Below, piece after piece: positions 41,269 through 47,915 of a stretch of 55,565 nt of DNA. Within the stretch, counting starts at the first letter, position 1; each line of letters begins with the position of its first letter. The notes beneath the pieces are model-generated. The model saw only the letters and a list, made by a program, of their open reading frames with translations. It ran no database searches and was not told where the DNA came from. The stretch is from contig NZ_JYCN01000007.1 of assembly GCF_000876655.1 (NCBI RefSeq), positions 1 through 55,565 of the forward strand. The letters run 5' to 3'. The position numbers were made by a program, and so were the translations under genes. The stretch comes from Arthrobacter sp. SPG23 (GTDB lineage Bacteria > Actinomycetota > Actinomycetes > Actinomycetales > Micrococcaceae).

Positions 41269-41285
41269 AGGTCACAGCTTGACCT
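41269..41285. promoter_or_regulatory. Inverted repeat AGGTCA-N5-TGACCT
   Basis: A 6-bp inverted repeat with 5-bp spacer in the 245-bp divergent region between the response regulator and the DUF5666 gene. It might be an operator for either gene; low certainty. Confidence 0.4.
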
Positions 41286-41361
41286 GTTGCCCCGCACAGC
41301 CCGCGCACAGGAACGCTTCCGACTCTGGAGTGGACAAAGCCCCGCGCCAGAGGAGTACGCA

Positions 41362-42131
41362 ATGAACAAGCACCACAGCACGCCGGTTCCGGAGAACGAA
41401 CCGGACGGGACTTGGGAAAGCCATCCGGTTCCGGACGGCTCTGTGAGCAATCCCGACAGCAGCAACGTCGGATCCCCCGAAAGCAGTTCCGCGAGCGCCG
41501 GGCCAGCCTCCGCATGGGGAGCGCCGCCGTCGGCTGCTGCTTCCGGGTCATCGCCCGCGGCGGGGTGGGGTTCGTCCCGGCCGTCCGGTGGCTGGGGCGC
41601 GCCGGCATCTTCCGGGCCCTTCGCCGGAACCGGGCCGAACGGCAGTTCGAAGCAGCGGACAAAGAAGCGTGGGCTGGTAGTGGCCGGTGCGGCCGCGGTG
41701 GCGCGCAGGGCGACTTCGCCGACGGCGGGATGCCGCCCCAGGGCGGCCCCGGCAACTTCGGCCCGGACGGACTGGGCGGAATGGGCAGTGGAGTGTCCGC
41801 CGCCGTCTACTCCGAGTACGTGACCCTCGTGGACGGCGCCTATGTCACCAAAGTGGAACAGCAGGGGACGGTCACCGGGGTCAGCTCTGACGCCGTGACA
41901 GTCAAGAGCACAGACGGGTTCAGCCGGACCTATGCACTCGGTTCGGCTGTGACTGTGAGCAATCAGCAACAAAGGCGTCAACAGGCCGGCGGCACGTCCA
42001 CCAGCCAACTGACCGTGGCAGACATCGTGTCCGGCGCCATGGTAAAGGTGGTGGCTGGAAAGGATGGCGACAGCTTCCAGGCGGAGTCCGTCCAGTTGGT
42101 GCCCGCGACGCTCACCGGCCAGTCCAATTGA
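41362..42131 (+). pseudogene. DUF5666 membrane-anchored protein, frameshifted
   Basis: The gene starts at ATG 41362 (AGAGGAG 6 nt upstream) with a Ser/Gly/Pro-rich N-terminus and begins a membrane helix (KKRGLVVAGAAAVA) around 41665-41700. Around 41700 the coding signal moves to another frame: GDFADGGMPPQGGPGNFG continues into a well-formed DUF5666 domain (GTVTGVSSDAVTVKSTDG, VSGAMVKVVAGKDG) ending at 42131. The membrane helix is cut to about 11 residues, so DNA seems to have been lost with a frame change rather than a single base missing. DUF5666 proteins are exported and often sit beside two-component systems, as here. A sequencing or assembly error remains possible. Confidence 0.75.
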
Positions 42132-42673
42132 GCCGGCAGGCGGAGCCGGCCGGGCACATCGGGCGAATATTTTGATGTAGCCCGGCCGGGGGCTGGACAT
42201 GTGCCTTAAGTGAGTCTTGGTATTTCAGCAAATCCATGCTGGCAGAATTTCTGCCTCGAAGGAGGGGCCTCCGGAGAAGAAAATTCGGAAATGAGCACCA
42301 TCTGATCGATCGTTCTGAAAAACACCTGTTATTTTATTGGCATTTTAGAATCGTGATTTAGGCCACAATGTGGGATTTCATCTCACGATGCGGACGGAAG
42401 TGTCCATTGTTACTTGCAAGTTTTCATTGTTACGTTGCACACTTCAATTGTGAACAAGAACTCAACAGCACCTGCAGCCGCAGAATCCTGGACCAGCCCA
42501 CCTGCTGGCGAAGACATGCGCTGTTGTCGAATGCACGCCTAACTTTCCCACCCCGAGAAGTTTTTAGGCATTCGCCCCTAGCCCAGCGTCGGGCGCCCCT
42601 CCCCAGATCTCATTGCGGGGAAAGCCAGCATTCGAGCCGCGATGACGGCCATTCACATTGAGGTAAGCATTCC
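42132..42673. promoter_or_regulatory. AT-rich 542-bp regulatory leader
   Basis: No gene is recognised. Much of 42210-42470 is clearly AT-richer than the rest of the window. It includes the direct repeat CATTGTTAC-TTGCA (42405-42418) and CATTGTTAC-GTTGCA (42425-42439), spaced 20 bp, i.e. two helix turns. The long leader and repeats fit a heavily regulated promoter of the winged-helix gene, perhaps bound by that protein. Confidence 0.6.
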
Positions 42674-43546
42674 ATGTCAGTTGCATCTGGATACGTCCAC
42701 ATCTCCGTCCGAAACGCCAATAAGGGCGGCCAGCCTTCAGGCCTCCGCCAGGGATTCGGTGCCCGCCCGGCCTTCGCCCCTGCAGCGCCCGGCAATAGCT
42801 TCCCGGCCCCCGGTTACGCGCCGCAGGGCTACAACCCCAACTCCTACGGCCAGCTTCGCGCCGTTCCCGCCGCGGAGACCGCCCCGCAGACGGCACCCAC
42901 GCCCGTGATCGCCCCGGCCGCCGGCAGCGCCGTCCGCCCCGTCGCGAACGAAAACGTCGCCCGCGGATTTGTCCTGTACATGGGCATCGATGAAGAAACT
43001 GCGGCAGCAGCCGGGACCTCCATCGCCAAGCTTGCCCAGGAAATCCGCGCCTACGCGCAGTCCCTCGTCTCCGGTGCGGAGAGCTACGCCGCGGTTGCTG
43101 TGGCGCCTGCCAGCGCTCCGGGTTCCGCGCTCGACGTCGTACGGTCCACCTTCGGTGACCCCACCGTCAACTCCCGCCAGCGCACGGAGGCCACCCGGCT
43201 GCCCCAGCCGCAGGATCCCCGGCCGTCCGGCGTCCTCATTGACCTGGCCCGCCGCGAAGTCCACCTCGACGGCGAATCCCTGAACCTCACGTTCAAGGAG
43301 TTCGAACTCCTCAACTACCTCGTCGAAAACGGCACCCGCACCGTGGGCCGCGACGAACTGCTCGAGGGACTGTGGCGCAATGCCGAAGAGGTTCCCAACG
43401 AGCGCACCATCGACGTCCATATCCGCCGCCTCCGCTCCAAGCTGGGCCGTCTCGCCAACACCGTGCGCACCGTCCGCGGCCAGGGCTACCGGTTCTACGA
43501 GCACCCGGAGGTCGTGGTCTGGGCCGCTCCGGAATACTCCATCTAG
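42674..43546 (+). CDS. Orphan winged-helix regulator without receiver domain
   Basis: 290 aa. The C-terminal 95 residues are an OmpR-type winged helix (LDGESLNLTFKEFELLNYLVENGTRTVGRDELLEGLW and RTIDVHIRRLRSKLG...VRTVRGQGYRFYE). The N-terminal 185 residues have no receiver domain: a flexible Gly/Pro/Ala/Gln region and a helical segment (YMGIDEETAAAAGTSIAKLAQEIRAYAQSLV) follow MSVASGYVHISVRNANKGG. Phospho-control is therefore not expected. Preceded by the AT-rich leader and followed by a strong hairpin, so it is a single-gene unit. Confidence 0.88.
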   Translation: MSVASGYVHISVRNANKGGQPSGLRQGFGARPAFAPAAPGNSFPAPGYAPQGYNPNSYGQLRAVPAAETAPQTAPTPVIAPAAGSAVRPVANENVARGFVLYMGIDEETAAAAGTSIAKLAQEIRAYAQSLVSGAESYAAVAVAPASAPGSALDVVRSTFGDPTVNSRQRTEATRLPQPQDPRPSGVLIDLARREVHLDGESLNLTFKEFELLNYLVENGTRTVGRDELLEGLWRNAEEVPNERTIDVHIRRLRSKLGRLANTVRTVRGQGYRFYEHPEVVVWAAPEYSI

Positions 43547-43558
43547 TCTTAATTTCCC

Positions 43559-43601
43559 GCGAAAGCGCCCGTTCCCTTGCTGGGGGGGCGGGCGCTTTCG
43601 C
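43559..43601 (+). terminator. Terminator of the winged-helix gene
   Basis: 13-bp stem GCGAAAGCGCCCG/CGGGCGCTTTCGC (43559-43571 with 43589-43601), 17-nt loop, followed by TTTCG. Directly after the stop. Confidence 0.7.
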
Positions 43602-43605
43602 TTTC

Positions 43606-43849
43606 GCGGCACGATCCCTCGGCGCCTGCGCTCGTTCCTCACGCAACAACGGTGCTTTCGGGATGCGCCGCTGCGCTGCAGCGCCCTTGCACCGCTGGCA
43701 GACCGCTTTCGTGCGTTCGGACCTTCGAGCATGTGCCTCCGCGGCTGGTGCGGGGTGTTGGCCGAGGTGTCGGTGTGGTCCTATGGCCCTGTTGGCTTGG
43801 GGTGGTGCGGCGTAGGCTCTGATCGTTTATCCGACCATCAGGAGGAACT
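43606..43849. other. Intergenic region before dodecin
   Basis: About 244 bp with no gene and no further structured element recognised. A TAGGCT at 43813-43818 could be the -10 of dodecin, without a convincing -35. Confidence 0.35.
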
Positions 43850-44053
43850 ATGTCTGTCGCACGTATTACAACTCTGAGTTCCAATTCCAAAACCTCGTTC
43901 GATGCTGCCATCAAAGAGGGCATCGAGCGCGCCAACAAGACACTCCGTGGTGTCACGGGGGCTTGGGTCAAGGAGCAGAAAGTCGAAATCGCGGACGGTG
44001 CCGTCGTCGCGTGGCATGTTGTGCTTGAAGTGACCTTCGTACTGGAGGACTGA
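43850..44053 (+). CDS. Dodecin
   Basis: 67 aa, normal for dodecin. Small beta-alpha-beta-beta protein forming a hollow dodecamer that stores FMN, FAD or CoA derivatives. ARITTLSSNSKTSFDAAIKEGIERANKTLRGVTGAWV is the standard dodecin strand-helix and contains the conserved Trp that stacks on flavin. AGGAGGAACT precedes the ATG. Confidence 0.93.
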   Translation: MSVARITTLSSNSKTSFDAAIKEGIERANKTLRGVTGAWVKEQKVEIADGAVVAWHVVLEVTFVLED

Positions 44054-44098
44054 ACCCCGTGCAGGGCGGCCGTGATCTGAGGGGCAGGGCCGCCGCAC

Positions 44099-44104
44099 TA
44101 GGAT
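44099..44104 (+). promoter_or_regulatory. -10-like box TAGGAT for the SixA-like gene
   Basis: TAGGAT, 6 nt, ATG 44111. A GGGG in the gap is not an evident ribosome site; leaderless expression is likely. Confidence 0.5.
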
Positions 44105-44110
44105 TGGGGC

Positions 44111-44638
44111 ATGAGCGAGCATCACATCCGGCGTCTGGTCCTCATGCGGCACTCCAAGGCAGACTGGCCCGGAGGCGTGCCCGATCATGAGCGCCCGCTG
44201 GAGGAACGCGGGCACCGGGAGGCTCCCCTGGCCGGGAAGTGGCTGCTCAAGCACGGTGTGGTTCCCGATTTCATCCTCTGCTCCAGTGCGCTGCGTACGC
44301 GGCAGACGTGCACCTGGGTGTGCGCTGAATTAGGCGACAAGGCCCCGACGCCGAAACTTGAGGACGGCCTCTACGGCGCGTCCGCGCTGCGCATGCTGAC
44401 GGTCATCAACCACGTTCCCGATACCGTGACCACGCTGATGGTGATCTCCCATATGCCCGGCGTGCAGGACCTTGCCATGCACCTGGCATCGCGAGATTCC
44501 AACCACGATGCCTATATGGACGCCGCCACCAGGTTTCCCACCAGCGGCCTGACGGTCCTGGAAACCGAAAAGAGCTGGGCTGAACTGGACGGCCAGGACG
44601 CCCGGCTCACGCACTTCAAGGTCCCCCGGGCGCACTAA
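44111..44638 (+). CDS. SixA-like histidine phosphatase
   Basis: 175 aa. The RHS motif (LVLMRHSKADW), GHREAPLAG, SSALRTRQT and VISHMPGVQDL are the catalytic histidine phosphatase elements; SixA-type enzymes dephosphorylate phosphohistidine on signalling proteins. RHS instead of RHG is common in SixA and actinobacterial relatives. The natural substrate is unknown. Confidence 0.9.
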   Translation: MSEHHIRRLVLMRHSKADWPGGVPDHERPLEERGHREAPLAGKWLLKHGVVPDFILCSSALRTRQTCTWVCAELGDKAPTPKLEDGLYGASALRMLTVINHVPDTVTTLMVISHMPGVQDLAMHLASRDSNHDAYMDAATRFPTSGLTVLETEKSWAELDGQDARLTHFKVPRAH

Positions 44639-44772
44639 CGGGGCGCAGAGGACCGGGAGGCCGCCCGCGGACCTGACACCGGACCCTTCTGCCGCCGTGT
44701 TCATGGTCAGCACGGGGTTTGTGATGTTTACTGGAGATATTCGTCAGCGGCCCAGGTTAGAAGGAGATCATC

Positions 44773-45609
44773 GTGGACTCAGGACAGCTTGTGGGGATCA
44801 TTATCGGCGTTGTGGTGGTGGTTGCGATCATCGCAGCAGTGCTGTTCTTCAACCGGCGGCGCAAGGTGGAAGCGGACCGGAACAGGGCCGCCGAGATGCG
44901 TGAAAAAGCCAAAGCTGACGAGTTCGGAGCGCGGGACCGCGAGGCCAAAGCCGCCCGCGCCGAGGCCGATGCCAAGCAGGCCGAGGTCGAGGCGGAGCGC
45001 CTGCGCCGGGACGCCCGCGAAAAGCAGGCGGAAGCCGAACGAGTGCGGGCCGCCTCGCAGGACCAGCTCCGCAAAGCCGATGAGATTGACCCGGACGTGG
45101 TCACAGCAGATCGCCCTGACACCAGCCGGCATGACGCTGACCGGCATGACGCTGACCGCCATGACGCTGACCGGCACGGCGAAACCCTGTCCGCCCAGCC
45201 ACAGACGCGTGCAGAAGCTGGAACCCGCGGACGCGGGGACAACGTGCCGGCCGCAGCCCCGGGCACCGCAGCCCCGGGCCAAGTCCCGGGCCACGTACCC
45301 CCGGCCACGGTAACGCCGGGCCACGCAGAACCCGGCCATGCCGAACCAGTCACCACCGAACCAAGTGCAACACGCCGGCGCGACGCTGCTGGGCGCGACG
45401 CTGCTGACCGCGACGCTACCGACCGCAACGTCACCGCCCGCGAAGCTGCCCCGCATGACGCAGTGCCTGACCGTGACGCTACCGACCGTGACGCTACAGA
45501 CCGCGATGCCACCGACCGCGACGCTGCCCGACGCGACGCCGCCAAGCACGACGCCGTGCCCGAACGCGGCGCGGACGGGGCTCCGGGAGAGCGCCCGCGG
45601 AATCTTTGA
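44773..45609 (+). CDS. Membrane-anchored coiled-coil protein with pentapeptide repeats
   Basis: 278 aa. An N-terminal membrane helix (VGIIIGVVVVVAIIAAVLFF, residues about 7-26) is followed by a Lys/Glu/Ala-rich coiled coil to about residue 110, then low-complexity repeats: three HDADR units, and (D/A)ATDR(D/N) units later. The C-terminal half is Asp/Arg/Ala-rich and hydrophilic. GTG 44773 has AAGGAG 7 nt upstream. No family is recognised. It appears to be an anchored cytosolic protein of unknown role; the repeats are encoded by 15-bp tandem units. Confidence 0.78.
   Translation: MDSGQLVGIIIGVVVVVAIIAAVLFFNRRRKVEADRNRAAEMREKAKADEFGARDREAKAARAEADAKQAEVEAERLRRDAREKQAEAERVRAASQDQLRKADEIDPDVVTADRPDTSRHDADRHDADRHDADRHGETLSAQPQTRAEAGTRGRGDNVPAAAPGTAAPGQVPGHVPPATVTPGHAEPGHAEPVTTEPSATRRRDAAGRDAADRDATDRNVTAREAAPHDAVPDRDATDRDATDRDATDRDAARRDAAKHDAVPERGADGAPGERPRNL
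45127..45171 (+). repeat. 15-bp tandem repeat array 1
   Basis: CGGCATGACGCTGAC twice (45127-45141, 45142-45156) and a one-base variant (45157-45171), encoding HDADR repeats. Confidence 0.85.
45469..45528 (+). repeat. 15-bp tandem repeat array 2
   Basis: Four degenerate GACCG(T/C)GA(C/T)GC-type 15-bp units at 45469, 45484, 45499 and 45514, encoding DRDAT/DRDAA. Related in period and composition to array 1. Confidence 0.8.
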
Positions 45610-45654
45610 GCCCGCGTCCTGTGACGCGCCAGCCCTGAACCGGTAGCCCGGAGC

Positions 45655-46752
45655 GTGAACCTTCGCCATTCCGCCCTTGCGGTCCTTGTGGCCGTCCTGT
45701 GGGGCGCCAACTTCGTAGCGATCGACCTTGGCCTGCATGCCAACGGCACGGAAGTGCCGCCGCTGCTCTTTGTAGCCATGCGCTTCGTGCTGGTGGTCTT
45801 TCCGTGGATCTTCTTCATCCGCCGGCCGGACGTTAGCTGGCGTGCGATCCTCGGCGTCGGCCTCTTCATGAGTGCCGGACAATTCGGCCTTCTCTACCTG
45901 GCCATGGCGCTGGGCATGCCGGCGGGGCTCGCCTCACTCGTCCTGCAGGCGCAGGTGCTGCTCACGGTTCTGCTGGCTGCCGGAATTCTGGGCGAGCGTC
46001 CCAGCGTCAGGCAGTTCGCCGGCGTGGTCCTCGGAGTGGCTGGCCTCGCGGTGGTGGCAGTGGGGCGCAGTCTGGTGGCGCCCGTCCTTCCCCTGCTCAT
46101 CGTCCTGGCTGCTGCGCTGTCCTGGGCGGCCGGCAACATCGTTGCAAGGCAGGCCAGAGCCTCTTCCGGCCTGGGGCTCGTGGTCTGGTCAGGCGCTGTG
46201 GTCCCGTTGCCCCTGATCGCGCTGTCACTACTGATCGACGGGCCGGCAGCCGTGGGCGCGACACTCGCAGGCCTGCAGGTGGTCACCATCCTCAGTGCCA
46301 TCTACACGGCAGTCCTGGGGTCCCTGGTGGGCTACGGAATCTGGAACTGGCTGCTGGGGATATATCCGTCGTCCGCGGTGGTTCCCTTTACGCTGCTCGT
46401 CCCCGTGGTGGGAATGACGACGGCGTGGCTGGTCCTGGGCGAGGTGCCTTCACCAGCAGAGGTGGCTGGCGGCCTCCTGCTGCTGGGCGGAGTGGCAGTC
46501 GCCGTCCTCCGTCCGGGCCGGCAGGGCGCCACACCCGGCCAGCGACGGTGGCATGCTCAACGCCGCGACGTTGCCTTTGCGGGGGACGTGGGCGACGGCG
46601 TGGCAGCAGGCTTGGGCGCAGATTTGGGGGCGGCGGACTTGGGCGCAGGCCGGGCCGCGCGCGGGGCCGGTGAAGTGGCCGAAGGCGACGCCGGCCGCTT
46701 GGCCGCCGGCACACGGACCGCTCCGGATCGCGACACCGGAGGGCGGCCGTAG
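45655..46752 (+). CDS. EamA family transporter
   Basis: 365 aa, ten transmembrane helices in two EamA halves (ALAVLVAVLWGANFVAIDLGL; LIVLAAALSWAAGNIVARQA). DMT-superfamily exporters move metabolites such as amino acids. The core ends near residue 290 (GGVAVAVLRPGR); the last 65 residues are Gly/Ala-rich and exactly antisense to the convergent gene, so the natural stop seems to be lost. GTG 45655 has GGAG close by. Confidence 0.85.
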   Translation: MNLRHSALAVLVAVLWGANFVAIDLGLHANGTEVPPLLFVAMRFVLVVFPWIFFIRRPDVSWRAILGVGLFMSAGQFGLLYLAMALGMPAGLASLVLQAQVLLTVLLAAGILGERPSVRQFAGVVLGVAGLAVVAVGRSLVAPVLPLLIVLAAALSWAAGNIVARQARASSGLGLVVWSGAVVPLPLIALSLLIDGPAAVGATLAGLQVVTILSAIYTAVLGSLVGYGIWNWLLGIYPSSAVVPFTLLVPVVGMTTAWLVLGEVPSPAEVAGGLLLLGGVAVAVLRPGRQGATPGQRRWHAQRRDVAFAGDVGDGVAAGLGADLGAADLGAGRAARGAGEVAEGDAGRLAAGTRTAPDRDTGGRP

Positions 46753-47273
46753 GTGGTCCCGGCTGCAGGGCGGGGGATAGGCCTGGACGCCGGACGCCTG
46801 GCGGCGGCTGCGGGCCTGCGCCGTCCTGACTCGCTGCGGCCGGACGGACTCCGGCCGGACTGACCGCGCCGTGACCGGAGCCGCTTTCCGGCCGGCCATA
46901 CCGCTCCGGCGAACAGAACCAAGAGAGTCCCCGCGCCGGAAACTGCAGCGAGGTAGAAGTAGATGTCGGAGTCCTGGGTAGACACCGTCGCGCCAAGGGA
47001 ATCCTGCTCGGCGGTGAAAGCCAGACCCCACATGCGCAGGAACGCGATGGTGAACCCGAGGAACAGGCTGGTGCCCACGCCTCCCGCCAGCAGGGCCAGG
47101 TTGCGGCCCCGTGCCACGACCTGGATGACGCAGGCGAGGTATCCCACGGCCACAGCCCCGAGAAACGTGAATAGCACGGCCTCTTCGAGCGTGATTGCGG
47201 TCAGCACCAGGAGGCCCGCAGCGGCGCAGGCCGCAACGATGGCTATCCTTCCGCTGTTACCCATGTGGCGCAT
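46557..47273 (-). CDS. Hypothetical membrane protein with Pro/Ala-rich tail
   Basis: 238 aa. Four hydrophobic segments in residues about 5-130 (IAIVAACAAAGLLVLTA, EAVLFTFLGAVAVGYLACVI, LALLAGGVGTSLFLGFTIAFL, FYLAAVSGAGTLLVLFAGAVW) are followed by a basic Ser/Arg then Pro/Ala/Lys-rich tail of 100 residues, probably cytosolic or surface-associated. Family not recognised. ATG 47273; ATG 47264 is an alternative. Its tail overlaps the EamA C-terminus by 196 bp on the opposite strand. Confidence 0.72.
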   Translation of the reverse strand: MRHMGNSGRIAIVAACAAAGLLVLTAITLEEAVLFTFLGAVAVGYLACVIQVVARGRNLALLAGGVGTSLFLGFTIAFLRMWGLAFTAEQDSLGATVSTQDSDIYFYLAAVSGAGTLLVLFAGAVWPAGKRLRSRRGQSGRSPSGRSESGRRRPAAAARRPASRPIPRPAAGTTYGRPPVSRSGAVRVPAAKRPASPSATSPAPRAARPAPKSAAPKSAPKPAATPSPTSPAKATSRR

Positions 47274-47297
47274 GTGACTAATCTTCCCCGATGCAGG

Positions 47298-47915
47298 CTA
47301 CTTCCGGACGTAGCCACGCATGATTGCCATGATGGCCGCGACGCTTTGTTCACGGGTGCGTTCAGGGTTATACGTCTGGCGGTCCAAGCCCACCACGAAA
47401 CATGCACCGAAGATGGCAGTCTCCAGGCTGCCCCGTGAGATGGATTCGTCCACGGGGTACCGTGCGGCTACGCCCTCGATCGCGCCGCCGATCACTGCGA
47501 GCAGCCGGCCGCGGAGCTCAGCGAAGGTGTCCTGCCATTCGCTGGGGATCCGCCAGTTTTCGCTGACCCATAGCCTCGCGAACGACGGGTACTCGGCCAT
47601 GAAGTCCATCGCCTGGCCGATCATCTCGTCCATGGCGGCCAGCGGATCGGCGGAGGAGTCCTGCACGCTCACCAGCCTGGCGTGCAGGATGTCCACTCCG
47701 TGGCGCAGCAGCTGGGCGATCAGGTCGGACTTGCTGCCGAAGTTGTAATACACGGTCCCCTTGGACACGCCGGCGGCCGCGGCGATCTCGTCCACGGTGA
47801 CGCCGGCAGCGCCACGCTCGCCGATCAGCTCCATGGAAGCGTCGAACAGCTTCTGCTTGGTGGCGTTGGTACGGGCCGGGCGGAGCTTCTTCTCGCCGGC
47901 GTCCTGCATGCTCAT
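47298..47915 (-). CDS. TetR family regulator of the YhgE/Pip operon
   Basis: 205 aa. HTH VDEIAAAAGVSKGTVYYNFGSKSDLI at residues about 41-66. ATG 47915 overlaps the YhgE/Pip stop (ATGA), making it the last gene of the ATPase-YhgE-TetR operon. A TetR-style palindrome lies in the operon promoter (50693-50708), so autoregulation is very likely. The effector is unknown; YhgE/Pip neighbours suggest an exported or membrane-active compound. Confidence 0.9.
   Translation of the reverse strand: MSMQDAGEKKLRPARTNATKQKLFDASMELIGERGAAGVTVDEIAAAAGVSKGTVYYNFGSKSDLIAQLLRHGVDILHARLVSVQDSSADPLAAMDEMIGQAMDFMAEYPSFARLWVSENWRIPSEWQDTFAELRGRLLAVIGGAIEGVAARYPVDESISRGSLETAIFGACFVVGLDRQTYNPERTREQSVAAIMAIMRGYVRK

Noticed and set aside
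45127..45528. Repeat arrays as a CRISPR
   Set aside because: 15-bp contiguous units without spacers, in frame in a gene; no cas genes.
44757..45882. Two large minus-strand frames with Ser/Arg/Val repeats
   Set aside because: They mirror the 15-bp repeats of the plus-strand gene, which has a ribosome site and a membrane helix; repetitive DNA is open in several frames.
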